Numbered from the stretch's first letter, positions 20,265 to 33,257 are shown. The stretch: DNA of 64,000 bases from Haemonchus contortus (GCA_000469685.2 LS997563.1:38356468-38420467); one strand, 5' to 3'. Program-made: numbers and translations. Notes: a model not told the origin generated them from the letters alone.

Positions 20265-22587
20265 CTGATACGAATCGATATTTGATATACACTGTAGTTT
20301 TTAATTGTCGATTGTATGGAAAATTAAAATTTTTTGAAAAATTCCCATTAGGGATTCGGGAGCGGGAGTATTGGGAAGGGAAGAAGGTGCATTGGTAGAA
20401 GACTAGGAGTTTGTTGGATATCCAATTTGTAAGTGTTCCTAGACAGGCACCCGAGCTCAGCGTGCCTTCCCGTTCCTTTTAGATGCTGTCATTCGCAGGT
20501 AGGGGTTTTTATTTGCTGGACCCTACTTATTAGGACGGCGCATCGAAAAGGCTGACTCTTTTGGGATGGGCCATGCACATGGTATTGCAGACTTGATTGA
20601 TTTTATTCTGCTCATACATTGAATTGTGTCACAGCAATGACCGATTACTTTTAAACAAACCGTAAGTTGTCATTGTTCTCCCCCTGTAACCATGGCGTCA
20701 ATGAAGCATCTGAATGGAAAAGCGTGGGTTCGGACATCTCCTGTGAGATCCGATCCCTGTAGTAGTTGAGGCATGGTACGTAGAAAACCTTGCCGCTGCT
20801 CCGTTTCGCCTTGTTCAAGAGTTACTGACCCCCAAGCCATGAAATTTTCACAAAGTTCTGCTCCCATTTGATATTATCGAGCAAAGCGCTTTTCCATTGA
20901 TTAGGAACTATGAATATCAGCATTGAAGCTTAACAAACTAAGAACTTCTGAGAAAATTCGAGAAGGGCAACTAGATAGAAGGATATCGAAGGGATTACAA
21001 AGATAAGAAGGTGTTTTCCAGTCCACTGCCATTCAGCAAATGATTTTCTTCTTAAGTTCATTCGAACCGGCTTCGGAGAAGGCGATTGGACATGGAAATG
21101 TATCAGAATGGGCTATGCCCTTGGCAAGAAAGTATTCTTGAAATAATGAAGAAAAATGGAGGAAAAGACACTTATTTAAGCTCTCCTCCACTTCTATCAA
21201 AGCTGAAATCAACATGTCAATTCGAGGCCTCAATTCTAAGATGACTTTCTCGATTCTTCATTCGATCCTTTCAGGAGCCGAGTAACATCTCGTTCTCATT
21301 CATGAGCACCACCGTTACCATAGGATTTGTTCTTAGTACCACGGACAAATATAGCCTCGCTCTGAGAACTACCCGCCATATGTACTACCACCTCTGAAGC
21401 TTCTGAATCCGCAACTTTCTGTCTCATCCCAGTTTCACCCATCTGCTGGCCTCAATGACATGCCCATCTACTGCCAAAATAGCGCCCTTCAAGAGCTTAA
21501 GGGGAGCACAAACCTAAAAAGATTGCCGGTGTTTACCGATTTGTTTCCATTCAAGGTGATTCTTAACAAAACCTCTATACGAAGAGGCAGATATGACCCA
21601 TTACTTTACAAGTAAACAAATACGACCACCACTGTCTCCGATCCCACAAAACGACCTCGGCCCTGGTGAACGCCCCTCTCTCATTCTCTGCTTTACAAGG
21701 AACAAGTGTCTACGGGGTTTACCTGACCTGCAGAAAGATGAAGCTTAGACGCTGCTCTTTCCGCTTCAAGGAAATCAATAAACACAGGGACCACAGGTAA
21801 TACAGGCGACTTACTCACGGAAGATGTAAGTCCATGTGACCGAAACAGAGACCTCTACACTAGCAGAACAGTGAGCGGACAAAGAGTAAGATGTTTTGCA
21901 TACAGAAATGATATGCTTCCCACTTTGATTAAAGATGCATAAATGCCACGTAAATATGTCAAGAAGGCAATGTACGGAGATGAATTCAACCCATGCATTT
22001 CATAGTAATTATACACCCCAGACAAGATGGTACAGTACCCTCTGGATGTACTTGAACCACACACGGACCAAATAGGAAGAGGTGATTAGAAGCTCCATCG
22101 GTTGAAAGTTATATTGAGGGTCGATTCATGACACCAACTTTTTGGTCAACAGAATTTGAAGTCTTACAGGGAAATATGGTACCAAGAGCCTGTCGTGCTT
22201 CCACCCTAACTTGTCCTTTGACTGGAACCCGTTACAGGCATGTTCCCCCCTTCTAGTAGTCCTCAGTAAGGACTTTCTATTCCTCAATAAGGAGGTATCA
22301 AGAAGCAGAAAATGAAGAGGTATCCAGTCCTAAGAAGGAGTTTCAAATATGAATAATAATAATTTTAAAAACAAAAACAATATCCTCAAAAGGCACATCA
22401 AAACAGTCTAATGTTCTCAAAGAGTAGAAAAATAGATAATAACTTAAAGGGTCAAAAAACATTAAATATTGACGGTACCAATTATTATAATCGTTATTAA
22501 CCTCTAACGCTTTTGCCGCTTTAGTTTGTATTGTGAATTGTGTTGTGTATTCTTATCTATAGATTTTATTTCAAAAAAAAATTTTCT
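20265..22587. other. No gene called
   Basis: A minus-strand frame at 20670-20867 (65 codons, GAELCENFMAWGSVTLEQGE at its start) looks somewhat coding but has no splice sites or known domain. Other frames (21033-21233, 21855-22064) are unassigned. Confidence 0.35.
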
Positions 22588-22591
22588 TGCA

Positions 22592-22785
22592 GTGGACAGA
22601 GATAGTGCAGCGGCAAATGGCGCCCTACCGCACACGCACAGCCACGGATTCGAATCCTTGATCGGTATACGTCTAGACCATCGAGCCTTCCAGGATTGGT
22701 TATATAGTACCAGACTAGTTTGGGAGGATAAAAGCACCATTAACGTTTATTAGCTGAGCATCGCATAGGCCAGGTCATTCACAAT
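22592..22785 (+). mobile_element. tRNA-derived SINE copy (diverged)
   Basis: Plus orientation. A-box-like 'tagtgcagcggcaaatgg', B box 'ggattcgaatcc' (22645-22656), then the SINE body with 'agtttgggaggataaaagca'. The 3' part is eroded. Confidence 0.8.
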
Positions 22786-24591
22786 GTGGAGCTGCAAACA
22801 ATACAGCACTACGTTTTTTTCAATCCAGAATCAATCGAACAATATTAAAATAAAGAAAAAATGAAGACGAACATCATTCCCACTCCAAAAATGTTCCTCC
22901 CTCGTACATGTTCCGATAAGGATCGTATGCAATTTCCGATGCTTTCCCGCTTTCCCTTTAATGACTTCACTGATGGTAAAATTGAAGCTCTCACACGCGA
23001 ATTTGGTACTAATTAACCAATCCCGGGTAGGCGATTTCGGAGCAAAAAATATCCATGCCCATCCATGAACTCATGGATAGGCATAGATAGACACAGACAT
23101 ACTAATGAAATGCAGTTCTCAGCCAGTTATAGCGATTGGTCCGGAGGGGTAATGAAGTGAAGCCATTGACCTTTAAGGTAGTCTAGGAACAGTAGCTTTC
23201 CTTTCTAACTTGTGCAACCGGAATTTTAACAGTTTCGGTGGGCAATTACCCACCCCGTGATAGTAATTGACTCGGGCACTGTTCTTTCTCTAGATGCTAA
23301 ATTAATTAATTCTTGGCTGAACAGCTTCCTGAATGGTTTTTCTCTTTCCAGGCTTAGAAAAAGGCGAAAGCGCCCAAACGTGAGCCAGATAAATTGTTCC
23401 TGAAATCTCGGTTGTACAGCTTATGAAAAGGTATAACTGGAAGAAAAAAATGCCGCGACTTGCTGAGCTGGGCAGAAGATCGAGCAATGTGCAGAGAAAG
23501 CCATTAAGCTCGACCTCCAGGAGATTCACTTGACTGACTAGATTGTAGGGTAGGAACACCAAGGCGTCTGTGGTTCCGCAACCATAACAGCTAACCTTCA
23601 CTTTGCAGCGCCTCGTCAAGTAGGAGTACATGGGAAAAAGAACAGTGATGTAGGACCAGCCTGACCAATGCAACAAACTGAACCCCTCCGAGAAAGTTCA
23701 AAGTAGTTGCCCCTTATAGCTAAATGCGTACCCCGAGAGCGAAAAAAGGGGCCCAAGGTTGTGTAGGATAATCTATGCTACCATCTATCGACATTATTTT
23801 CTTAAACTGGAGAAAAAGGATGCCTAGAGTGAGGATCACTAATCTATAACAGATGAATTGTAACAAATAAAATTGTAAAGTAGCTCAGGCAGCATCTGGC
23901 ATCCAGCAGCCCGTTAGGAACGAAATAAATGAGTTCTGTGAGTTCTGGAGATGCAACTTTCAGCATAAAAGTGAATAACAAAGATCTACTACACCATTGC
24001 CAGTGGTTATCATGCTCATTCTAGCCCAACTGACCGAGAAAAAAGTTGGTGTGCAGGTAATAGGAACAAATTAGACTAAGCTTTACTTGGGTCTCAATAT
24101 AGAGGTGGGTATGCGGCTTTGTGCCTTATCGAGATCGGTGCTCTAGCTCTAGGAAGGAAGAAAGACAGTCATAAAGCAAAGTGAACAAGTTATAGATCAA
24201 CGCAGAGGAGAAGCAAATGAAGTCGCGGAGAAAGCAGAAAAGAAAATAAAGAAGTAAAGAAGAAGGTCTATTACCCCTCTTCCAACTCTCACTTCATCCT
24301 CTTCCCTTTTTCTAGGTTGACCAGACATAAATGCTTGTACTGTGAACGGCTGTTATTCGAGAAGGATTACAATTGGGAAATCGGAGGGTCGTTTTGAAAT
24401 TCTTCTGCTTTGGTGAGAGCATAATACCTTAAAACATCGACTTCAAATTGGGTTTGGACCCGGACGCACTGGTAAGTACCGTATAAGGCTAAGATTCTGC
24501 CCACAATTCAGCTCCTTGTGGTAAACGGTTGCATTTCAACTCAAAAAAAGAAAAGTGATGAAGTTGATTCTACAAAACTCAGCTTTTCTAG
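22786..24591. other. No gene called; hairpin present
   Basis: The longest frame (23302-23676, minus, 124 codons) has no recognisable domain or splice sites. A hairpin lies at 23055-23084. Confidence 0.35.
23055..23084. repeat. Hairpin (inverted repeat)
   Basis: 14-bp stem atgcccatccatga / tcatggataggcat with one mismatch and a 2-base loop. Confidence 0.8.
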
Positions 24592-24809
24592 GGGTTCCTA
24601 CAAGGTCGGCCAGGCCTAGCAATGAGACTAAGTGGGTCATAACGCCTTCGTCATCGGGCCAACAAATTTTAAAGCGGAACATGAGCGAATCAGGCAAACT
24701 TCCTATGCAAAATCAGCATATCGGTCAGCATAAGGCTTGCTACAGAGATCGTTCTCGAGTGCAGAAAGTGGATTCAGTAGAGCGTGAACTCATGAAGAAT
24801 GCGCAATAG
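24592..24809 (+). CDS. Possible terminal exon, unidentified
   Basis: An open frame to a TAG, preceded by the acceptor-like 'cagcttttctag'. About 72 codons, polar and basic (for example 'RSRVQKVDSVERELMKNAQ' at the end). No family recognised and no upstream exon found. Confidence 0.25.
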
Positions 24810-25712
24810 GCTTGATTGGTAATTTTTGCAATTTCACGCATCACATAGTCAAATTCACTAGTCAATGAAATTTTTATGCCCATGCGAGTAGCCAGTGAAT
24901 TATGAACCTACATATGAAATATTTGACAACAAAAATTGGAAATAGAAATAAAATTTGCAAAAAATTGCAGTTTCAGAAAGCCCAAGCAAAACTGCTGCAC
25001 CTGTAACGGGCTCCACAATTCTATGCCCACAAGGGAATGGGAGACAGAGATGGGCCAATCGTAGCTGGTGCAGCTACTTGTCGCTAGACCTCAGAAGGAC
25101 ATTGTGAACTCCTCTACCCTACCCCCACCCTCGGGGTCTACCAGCTGGTACCGACGCTATCGAAATCAGAAGTAACGAATTAAACAACCATTGGGGATCA
25201 GGGCGAAACATTCGATACTTGATGGGGTTTGATTCCCGGACTGTCCGGGCACCGTAATCATATCCTTTACACCAATAAGATCTCAATCGACCTCCTCTTG
25301 CTTTTTGTTAATATAAATAAATTTTGTGTTTGAAGAATTAGTCAACATGGAAGAATATAAAAAAAACTGGAAAAATCAAAGTGAAGTAATTTCGTGCTTG
25401 GTATATATTTAGTATAGAATAGTATATTTTTATTTTTATATTTTTTTATATTTAAGTACTCGCTGATGTTCCGAAATCTCCTCTGACCGTACTTGATTTG
25501 AATATTTTTTGTATTGAAAAGAATTATACAGCAAAAAGAGGAAAAAATTTTGGAGAAAAATAAATAAAGTAAGAAAGGCCTTTGAAAAAATTCCATTGCC
25601 AAGTCTGTGGAACAGTAGGAGTAGAAGAAAAGTTCACTCGAAGTTCGATGAAAGGTTTTTTAAAAAAAATCAAAAAAGCTTTTTAATTATAGTTAATAAT
25701 GAAATAACTTAC
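24810..25712. other. No gene seen, AT-rich
   Basis: AT-rich sequence, especially 25310-25460. The minus-strand frame at 25342-25602 is a low-complexity AT product. Confidence 0.4.
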
Positions 25713-25764
25713 TAAACAGTTCGTCATTGAAACACTCCTTTGAGGAGTTGCTGTGCCACTGACA
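25713..25764 (-). CDS. Probable small exon, unidentified gene
   Basis: 52 bases between acceptor 'acgactgtctcag' and donor 'gtaagttatttc'. The frame CQWHSNSSKECFNDELF is open, ending with one leftover base. Splice sites are good. No neighbouring exon was identified; it could belong to the gene ending at 19836, but this is untested. Confidence 0.4.
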
Positions 25765-26309
25765 CTGAGACAGTCGTCAGGATGATCGTAGCTTTTGGAA
25801 AGGAACATCGCTCTCTTTAGTGGTATGTATGGTAGAAATCAAAAAGTTCCTAAATTCCCAAATGAGCTTGACACAAATTCGTGACAGCGTGATTTTGGAA
25901 GTAGGAGTAGTTAGGAAGAAAACAGAGCCAGGCTATGATCCAAACGTGAATCCTCCCTGAGCCTTTAAACTCTTTATAAGCCCCAGACAGTGGCAGGGGC
26001 AGTTCATGTGGGGGGATATGTGACGAAGGGTCGAAGTGACTGGCCAAAAAGGGGAACGTTGTCGTCAGGAACTTCCCGAAGATTATCGCCTTAACAGTGC
26101 ATGCACTCATGGTGTTCAGACACGCTTTCGGGCTGTTATGGATAAGGGTGGGCGGCTTTGACGCTGTCATAATAGGATCAGCACAGGTCTTACGCGATTT
26201 ATAGCTTAAAAGCATCGGAAACGAATTCCCAGCTACTCATCGTTGAGGGTTTATATCATATCTTATAAGACCCCTGCTTATCTCCGGGTACGAAACAACA
26301 ACAGTCACG

Positions 26310-26515
26310 TCTTCGGGATGCGTTACGGATCTCAATTCCTTCAGAATCGTGGTGTCATAGTGGATGCGTATGTGGTCCACACATTGGCTTGCGGTGGTCA
26401 GCCGATGTACAGGTCAGTGCTATCATCCTCCCAGACGGGCCTGGCACGCATCAACCGAAGGCTATGTTGGCCTGGGATGGTTTCGATTCGAAATTCGATT
26501 CCGTACCTTGCATGA
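26310..26515 (-). mobile_element. tRNA-derived SINE copy
   Basis: Reverse orientation: 'ggatgcgttacggatctc', 'ttgcggtggtcagccgatgt', 'catcctcccagacgggcctg', then 'tcgattcgaaattcgatt' in place of the B box. The tRNA head is decayed. Confidence 0.8.
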
Positions 26516-26810
26516 GATAAGGCTCCCTCGGCACGACAACTCCTCTGCTAACAAACAAAAATAATAAACGAAAACAAAGATTTGAATGTGACTTCATCAG
26601 GTATCTAATCAGCGATTTAGGCTTTAAAGAGGTTTCTCTAGGCCCCAATAAATCAACAAATGAAAGAGTCTGGGTACCTTCTTTGTGAAGCCCGATGAAA
26701 CCTCTCAGCTTCTTTGCTCAAGAGGCAAGCAAGTAAATAAATGAACTGATATACTGAGTATTTGAATAATAATTCGCTCAAGATCAGCTGGACGTTTCGA
26801 AACTAAAGCT

Positions 26811-26838
26811 GAATAAATAAATAAATAAATAAATAAAT
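26811..26838. repeat. Tetranucleotide microsatellite (aaat)n
   Basis: About seven perfect copies of aaat. Confidence 0.95.
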
Positions 26839-27595
26839 CGGCAATTAAATAAAGTGGATGAATAGACTTCCATTTAGTCAGTCCCTCAGAGGCGAACGAA
26901 AACAGAACAATTTCAACGTGCTAAAAATCGGTATTGAATGATGAGGCCATTTGAACACTCCACCTTTCCGACAAATCCGAGAAAAATTAAAGTTCATGGC
27001 GTATGTCCATCAAGCGACAAATGTCTTGTCATAACAAAACCCTTCTCATTCCGATTCAGCATACATATAAAGAAAAGCCAAATTATCAGAATTAATTAAA
27101 ATAAATAAATCAGAGGAAATGAAACAAAACCAGCACGAGAAATCCTCACTCTTTTGTCTAGGTTGACGGATTAACTGATGTCTTGCTTTTCGACTATTTT
27201 GAATAGGATTTTTGGAGACCAAATAAAATTCGCTCGAAATGATATTTGGATAAAGCTTTTTGAATTGAAACAGTTAAACAACACTGAACTTGCGATGGTT
27301 TTTGCTCAGTAATGAGGTGCCTTAACATAGAAGAATATGACCATTAGACTGATATGAAAGTGTCTAATTGCGGTCGTCAAGAGTAGTGAAATGAGCATGA
27401 TAACTAGTAATTATGGGAATTCTCAGGCTCCCAGTTGTTGTTTGGTCTATGGAACTACTGGATATGGGGATGTTTGATGATCTCTAACTTGTACTCTCGG
27501 AAAAAGTGAGTTCTGAGAATAGTTCTTCATCTTTTTTTTTCTAAAAACCAGTCCCTTAATTGAAAATTCCATTAGTGGTGTCGTGTTTCATTCAG

Positions 27596-27726
27596 GCCAA
27601 AAGAGGCAAAAATCACGCTTCCCTATTGAGGAGCTGCTCCGTGAAGCTCCTGTGTCATCGATGGACCCTCACTCCCCACTCGGCATATCAAAAATCAACC
27701 AAACAATTTTTTACAATGAGGATTAG
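27596..27726 (+). CDS. Probable terminal exon with an eh1-like motif
   Basis: After the acceptor 'gtttcattcag' the frame reads (2 bases) QKRQKSRFPIEELLREAPVS and continues to a TAG at 27724-27726 (42 codons). RFPIEELL fits the engrailed-homology-1 pattern F-x-I-x-x-[IL]-L used by homeobox, T-box and forkhead factors to bind Groucho-type co-repressors. That link is inference from a short motif. A different plus frame (27560-27781) overlaps but is less coding-like. No upstream exon was found. Confidence 0.4.
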
Positions 27727-30508
27727 GTTCGTTCAGGTCAGCGCTGCAAAGTGGAATTTGGCCAATGCTTCCGAGCTGTAATTAGCAAAAGCAAGCTTCC
27801 TGTGTAAGCAACTGTCGGAAGAAGATGACTTGATTTTTAGAAACTTCATTAATTATATTTGCTATTTCATTTCTTCAAAAGACTATTATTTCTATCACTT
27901 GCTCATTTATTTGTTTATTTATCTATTTATTTATTTATTCACTAGAAAATTTATTCAAATCAATTCGCCCTGCATTTCAAACAGTTGTAATAGTTGTCTG
28001 TAATAGTTGTTTATAAAAATTGTTTATTCTGTTGTGTACTCATTCACTTCTTCGTTTTCATGCTTCACTTACTTGCTCGATTTTGTTTATTAACTATTTT
28101 TATATTAACGCGATGCATGCACAGATGAACAGAGAGGCTTTTGCTCATAACTAACTACACTGACCTGGGTTAAGCCAAGAACACAGGGGCACAATGAGGG
28201 GCACTTTGAAGAGTAATAGGAATAAATAGATGAATAATAAATAATCAATTCACTAAACAAAGAATTTTGGACCTGAATTGACAAAACTAATGCTTCATAG
28301 AAAACTATTAAGGAAATTTAGTATCAAATGAGAAAGGAAGAAGACGATCATAGTCATAAGTATTTTTTATAAATATTTATTATATTATATTCATTTTACT
28401 ATTATTATTTTTATTTTATTTTATTTTATTTTCTGGCGAAATCATAGTCAATGACGGAAGACACTAACAAGCCGTCATTCTTTGACGAATTCGTTTTAGG
28501 ATGCGCCCACGCATTTGCCTTTCTTTCAGATTTGTTGCCACGATTGAATGCGTATATGGTCCATACAATGACACGAGGGGAACAGGGTCAGAATCTGCAG
28601 TCTACACCATTTCATAGCCACTGGTGAGGCTAACACTGATTAATTATTTCTAAGGATTACAAAGGTTTGCTAGATCGGAATGAAGATCATTGGGGATTTG
28701 ATCCTCCGGTAGCACTTGTGATAGCGAAGTCAACTGTCTTTAGCCTACGTACTTTTAAACACTGTAAACACCTATAAACACCCATGTTTTCTGTTGTTTA
28801 ACTACTGAATGCTTCTTTTCGTCACCACTGATAAGTTGACCGTAAATTATTTCCTCCCATGTTTATTTATAGAGCGCCTTGAGTGCATGTAAATAAGTTT
28901 GTAAATCACCCGGTTCCAAAACACCTCAGTCCCTATGAATAAACAAATAAACATGCAAACATACAAATGAATAACCTGATCAATATGGGAGAACATCGAA
29001 ACTAAATAATCAGATAAACAAACAGATCGATCAATGAGGTGCTTTGTTCAAGGGTAGAGAAACGAATGGCCTGCGAAGTATATGCCGTATGGTCGTAAAC
29101 TGGGCCATGGTTTGAGGGGGTTTGATGGCTCGGAGCGAGATTTCTGAAGATTTTCTTGGCACATCCTCCTCCGCCTACTGCTCGTTTCTTTTTCCACAAG
29201 ACCACCTGGACCCTTTGATAACTTGAAGTTGATTGAAAATTCATTTTAGTGCAGATGTAGCCGTAGCAGCAGGGCCGATCAGGAAAGTCAGCATAGGAAT
29301 GACTTACTAATGAACTCAACTTCAAAGTCGTTGGTGGCATTTCCAAATTTTACAAAAAACGAAGAAACTCTCCTGTCAAACTTCCCAATTTCATACGCCT
29401 TCACTCTGACAACCTTTTACTGAGTTTTCAAGTACTAGTATGTTTAATTCAACTTAGCAACCTTAGCTGATGATGAGTACCGAAAATGAAAATCAGAGAC
29501 ATGGCGCAATCTCAGGAAACACAAGTCTTTTGAAACATTAGCGAGTATAACTGCAATAGCACAAGCTAAAAAGAGTGGGCAACGAGAATTCAGGGGAATG
29601 AGGTGAAAATGACGTTCAGAAGGCAAAGAATAGGCAAACTAATGAGATGTCATAAGGGCTCGTAACGCCTTCATAAGGGGTTGGTTAAACGACGCTTTGA
29701 ACGTTGACCGAAAGCTACCCGACGACAGATCAACGACTAATGCTGAAAAAATTTATCAAAAATTAGGGAGAAAGAAAAAATTTCAAAGCAAGCAATCACA
29801 GGTTGGGTTATGCCGTACATTCGACTTCCACTTAGATTGGTGATGACAATCGAATGCCTATTCGGTCTTCACAACAAGTTCAGAACGTTTTGAACGGTGG
29901 AGTGTAAAAGTCAGTGCTTTTATCCTTCAAAACGATCTGCTACTGGTAGGCCTACTCGGGGTGGTGAAAGAGTTGGTTAGCCTTGATGGGGTAGGTCGAG
30001 GAATCGATCACCGGGATCATGCAAGTGATAGCGGCGCCACTCTGCACTGCTCCACCTCAACCCTTTAAGAATATTCAGAACCAGCGAGGGACTTGGAAAA
30101 CTGTTGATGGACAGCTGCTTTCCATCAAGATGTCATCTGTTGTGATGGAACTTTCCGGGACAGGAACTAGCTTAGAAAGGCATTCTCGTAAAATGGGGAG
30201 AGACACTTCCAGAGTGGATGGGGTAATGGGCAATTACCGAGCCACGAACTCGTAATCAACTCGTAATCCAGCAAAAGAGAACTTGCAAAAGAGTCACGGG
30301 CCAGACTTGGGCATCTGAAATGGCCCTAGTAAGGGGGCTATACCAAGAGGCCAACAGATTTGTCACCATCTAATTCCTTGAAATATGAATATGAAGAAAT
30401 CGAAGCAAAGCAAGTTCCGTCAAAAAATAGTGTATAGTCAAAAGTAGTAGTAGGTAATAGCCAAAAAAATGCATCAATATTATAGGTAGTATTCTTTTAT
30501 TATTGCTA
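27727..30508. other. No gene called; AT-rich runs and a SINE piece
   Basis: AT-rich tracts at 27900-28100 and 28370-28435. A SINE fragment lies near 28498-28600. The minus frame 29002-29346 (114 codons, poly-Gly run) overlaps another open frame on the same strand and neither has convincing splice sites. Confidence 0.35.
28498..28600 (-). mobile_element. tRNA-derived SINE fragment
   Basis: Reverse orientation, 3' part only: 'ggatgcgcccacgcatttgc', 'gattgaatgcgtatatggtc', 'catacaatgac'. Confidence 0.65.
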
Positions 30509-30800
30509 TAGGGCGGATGTGGTGCAGTGGCAAGTGGTGCACTATCACACACGCATGGTCACGGGCTCAAATCCCGGATCAATACCCTCCTAGGCCAACC
30601 AAGCTTTCCATCGCTCCAGTGTCGGTTAATTGGTACCGGACCCCGTTTGGGAGGATAAAACCATTGACTTGTAACATAGGCTTGCCACCCAGAAGTCACT
30701 GTATGCCACATACGCATTCAATGCGTCATTACGATTCTGAATGGAAGTCGAATGCAGGGCGCATCCGAAAATGGGAACGAATGACACCAAAAACTTCACC
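30509..30800 (+). mobile_element. tRNA-derived SINE, near full length
   Basis: Head 'gggcggatgtggtgcagtgg' with A-box-like sequence, B box 'gggctcaaatccc' (one change from consensus), full body and 3' end 'aaaaacttcacctacg'. Open frames across it are not genes. Confidence 0.88.
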
Positions 30801-31075
30801 TACGTTATTGTTTTAAACGGTGGAGTGGAAAGGACAACTTGTGATGTGTTATGCTGTAACTGACCGCCCTAGCGACCATGACGCAATCCATGTGTCTGCT
30901 CTCACAGATGACGAACGACATTGGGACATGACAGAACGTCCTCATCAACAAAAATGACTCATGGTAGTCATTTGCAAAGTATGATTTAGTGGAGCAATAT
31001 GGAGAGATGAATGAGTCAGGAGAATTACAACGGGGGTAAAAAAGACAATGTATATTGCCTATATCAACCTGGTGT

Positions 31076-31180
31076 TGGATGCGCCCACGCCTCCGATTGA
31101 GACCCAAAATCTGGCTGCGTTCGAGACAGTTTGCAGCCCATGCAATGACTCATGAGACCCAACCGATGTTCATATCACTG
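31076..31180 (-). mobile_element. tRNA-derived SINE fragment
   Basis: Reverse orientation: 'ggatgcgcccacgcctccga' and 'gcccatgcaatgactcatga', then lost. Confidence 0.55.
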
Positions 31181-32764
31181 TTATGCCCTCTTGATCTAGT
31201 CTTGTGCTCTGACTAAGGGTATATTGCTCTGACTAAGGGTATGTCGATACCTCTCTCAGCGTCGGTACCCCTCTTGCACAACTCGCTCGGACTAGGACTA
31301 CTCTACTACCAACATAAGCTCACCAACTATGAAAAATCGGGATCTTGAAAACTACCTCTTCGCCCTGCTTTTACTCTTCTGGTCGTGAGTCCGAACATTT
31401 CAGCTTTGTACCAGTTTCAAAACCAGATGACACTACCCCATGCAAGTTTCTGACACAATCATCCAGCTTTTCATCCCAATTCGATCCCTTTCAGCGTGGA
31501 ATTCCTCTCGTGACTATGCATTGCTTGTCTACACCGCAATTGTACTGCTTTCTTGGCTTGAATGATTGACTGACAACTTGTTTTTTTCCACGACTTGAGC
31601 TTCTTTGATGGCATTTGTCGGAAATGGTGACAGCCTATGCATTCAAATGGCTATGACTGAAATAATACCCTTCACTGCTATGAACTTGAGGCAAATGCAG
31701 CCATATAGATGACTAGAGCAAGATGAAAAAGGACTTCAACTCTAGGTTTTGGTGCAGAAACTGAAAACTTCAGTGGTTGCGCCAACTCGGAGGAGCATTC
31801 TGGGGAAAAAAGAAAAGACCTGCTGACCTGAGAGCCGATCCGACTGGGAGCCGATCCACATGCGACTGTGAATTCCTCCACCTGTGACTTCAACGATCGC
31901 TGGTTCAGACTTCGCAACACCTCATCCCAGCTAAGTTATGACCACAAGAACAGTGACGGTGGTCGAAGTTGGGATGATGTGTCCCAGGATGCGCCATGAC
32001 TTCGACTCTATTCAGGATTGCACTAACGCTGGCAATTTTTGGATGGGATTTGATCACATGGAAGACACCGAGTCATGTAATTATGCTCTCCCCCTACTCT
32101 TACTTCTCCGCTTTAGCAAATCGACCAGAGGGTTTGCATGGATGTCGTCAAAAAAAATAAGGATTTAAAAATAAAAAGTAGACAAAAAAGTAAGACGCCA
32201 TGTTCTGCAGCCGTCGAAAAAACTTTCATCAGGTCTACAGTTGGGCATTGGAAAATTGGATACAGAGCACATTCAATGGCATTATTTAGGAATTAAAGGA
32301 AGGACGGAAGCGAGCTGATGGTGGAAAAGCAATTTCGTATTCAGGAAATCAGATTATGTAGATGAATTTTTAAGTTTTCAATCTCATTTCCTAAACCCTA
32401 GCTTATACAGGACCGAGCAATCTATTCAAGCGTTTCGCTTTCAAATGGCATAGCTCAAAGGTCCACTGAACTTAAATTACCGAAGCAAAATTTACCGTAT
32501 CCTAGGTGAATGAAAAATTCATTGGCTCGAACGGAATCCTACTGCCGATTTTCGGATTCAATATCCTTTTCGTCACCCCCAAACTCTAACTCCAGACCGA
32601 GCATTTCTTGACCTGGTCTCAAGCGATTCAACTACTTTTTACTTTTGTTACTGCCTACATTTTACCGCAACATTATGGTTACTCGGGAGATATATAAATT
32701 ACAAGAAAATAAATTGAATTAAATTAAATGAACACTCTTGATACATCAAGCTGCTGACATCTAA
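31181..32764. other. No gene called
   Basis: A short tandem duplication of 'gctctgactaagggtat' occurs at about 31207-31243. Frames at 31345-31569 (+), 31678-31920 (-) and 31938-32168 (+) have no recognised domain. Confidence 0.35.
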
Positions 32765-33254
32765 CCAGGGAGGGGTAGTCTACTTATCTTGGAACTTTGA
32801 ATTCAGACCCAGATAAATCGATAAGGTTTTGAATACTGTTCACGGAAATTTAAATCAAAACTGCAAAATGATTCCCCTCAAAAAGTTATGGGAGCCCGAA
32901 TTTTGCTCGACAATAGTATCCATTGTCTGAAGAAATGTCAGAAAACGTTTAGAGAGCCTTTGATAAAATGAAAAAACACTTTGCAAAAGTGCGTACAATG
33001 GGGGGAGCGACCCCTTATTTTACGCCCACGAAGCGAGACCACTACCACTAGGTCACGTGGGCGTTCGATATGGAAGCGACGAGTTCGCATTTCCAATTGA
33101 TACTACTGCCGAGCAAAATTCGGGTCCCCAGAACTTTTTAAGGAGGACCATTTTGCAGTTTTAATTTCCATTTTCGTAAACAGCATTCAGAAATCTATCG
33201 ATTTATCTAGGTCTGAATTCAAAGTTCCAAGATAATTAGACTACCCCTCCCTGG
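32765..33254. mobile_element. 490-bp MITE with TAA duplication and tRNA-like centre
   Basis: Long terminal inverted arms: 'ccagggaggggtagtctac' at 32765 is mirrored at 33236-33254, and the similarity runs inward about 170 bp on each side. The flanks are TAA (32762-32764 and 33255-33257), which fits the 3-bp TWA duplication of PIF/Harbinger elements; this class assignment is inference. The centre (33008-33064) on the minus strand contains an A-box-like 'tgacctagtggtagtgg' and a weak B-box-like 'ggggtcgctcc', bracketed by the inverted repeat acgcccacg / cgtgggcgt. Confidence 0.85.
33022..33064 (-). other. tRNA-like segment inside the MITE
   Basis: On the minus strand a 9-bp inverted repeat (33022-33030 with 33056-33064) encloses 'tgacctagtggtagtgg' (33039-33055). 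This matches the D-arm/A-box consensus TGGCNNAGTGG with few changes. A possible B box follows at 33007-33016. It does not fold as a complete tRNA by eye. It may be a captured SINE head or a polymerase III promoter remnant. Confidence 0.4.
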
Positions 33255-33257
33255 TAA

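Larger units (their letters stand above)
25765..27595. other. No gene called; SINE and AAAT microsatellite
   Basis: The 121-codon minus frame at 25850-26215 has no domain or splice support. The stretch contains a SINE copy (26310-26515) and an (aaat)n run (26811-26838). Confidence 0.35.

Noticed and set aside
23302..23676. 124-codon minus-strand frame
   Set aside because: No splice sites, domain or similarity; the length is compatible with chance in 64 kb.
25850..26215. 121-codon minus-strand frame
   Set aside because: No domain, no splice sites, and no neighbouring exon with matching phase.
29002..29346. 114-codon minus-strand frame with a Gly run
   Set aside because: A second frame on the same strand is equally open, and no complete splice pair supports either.
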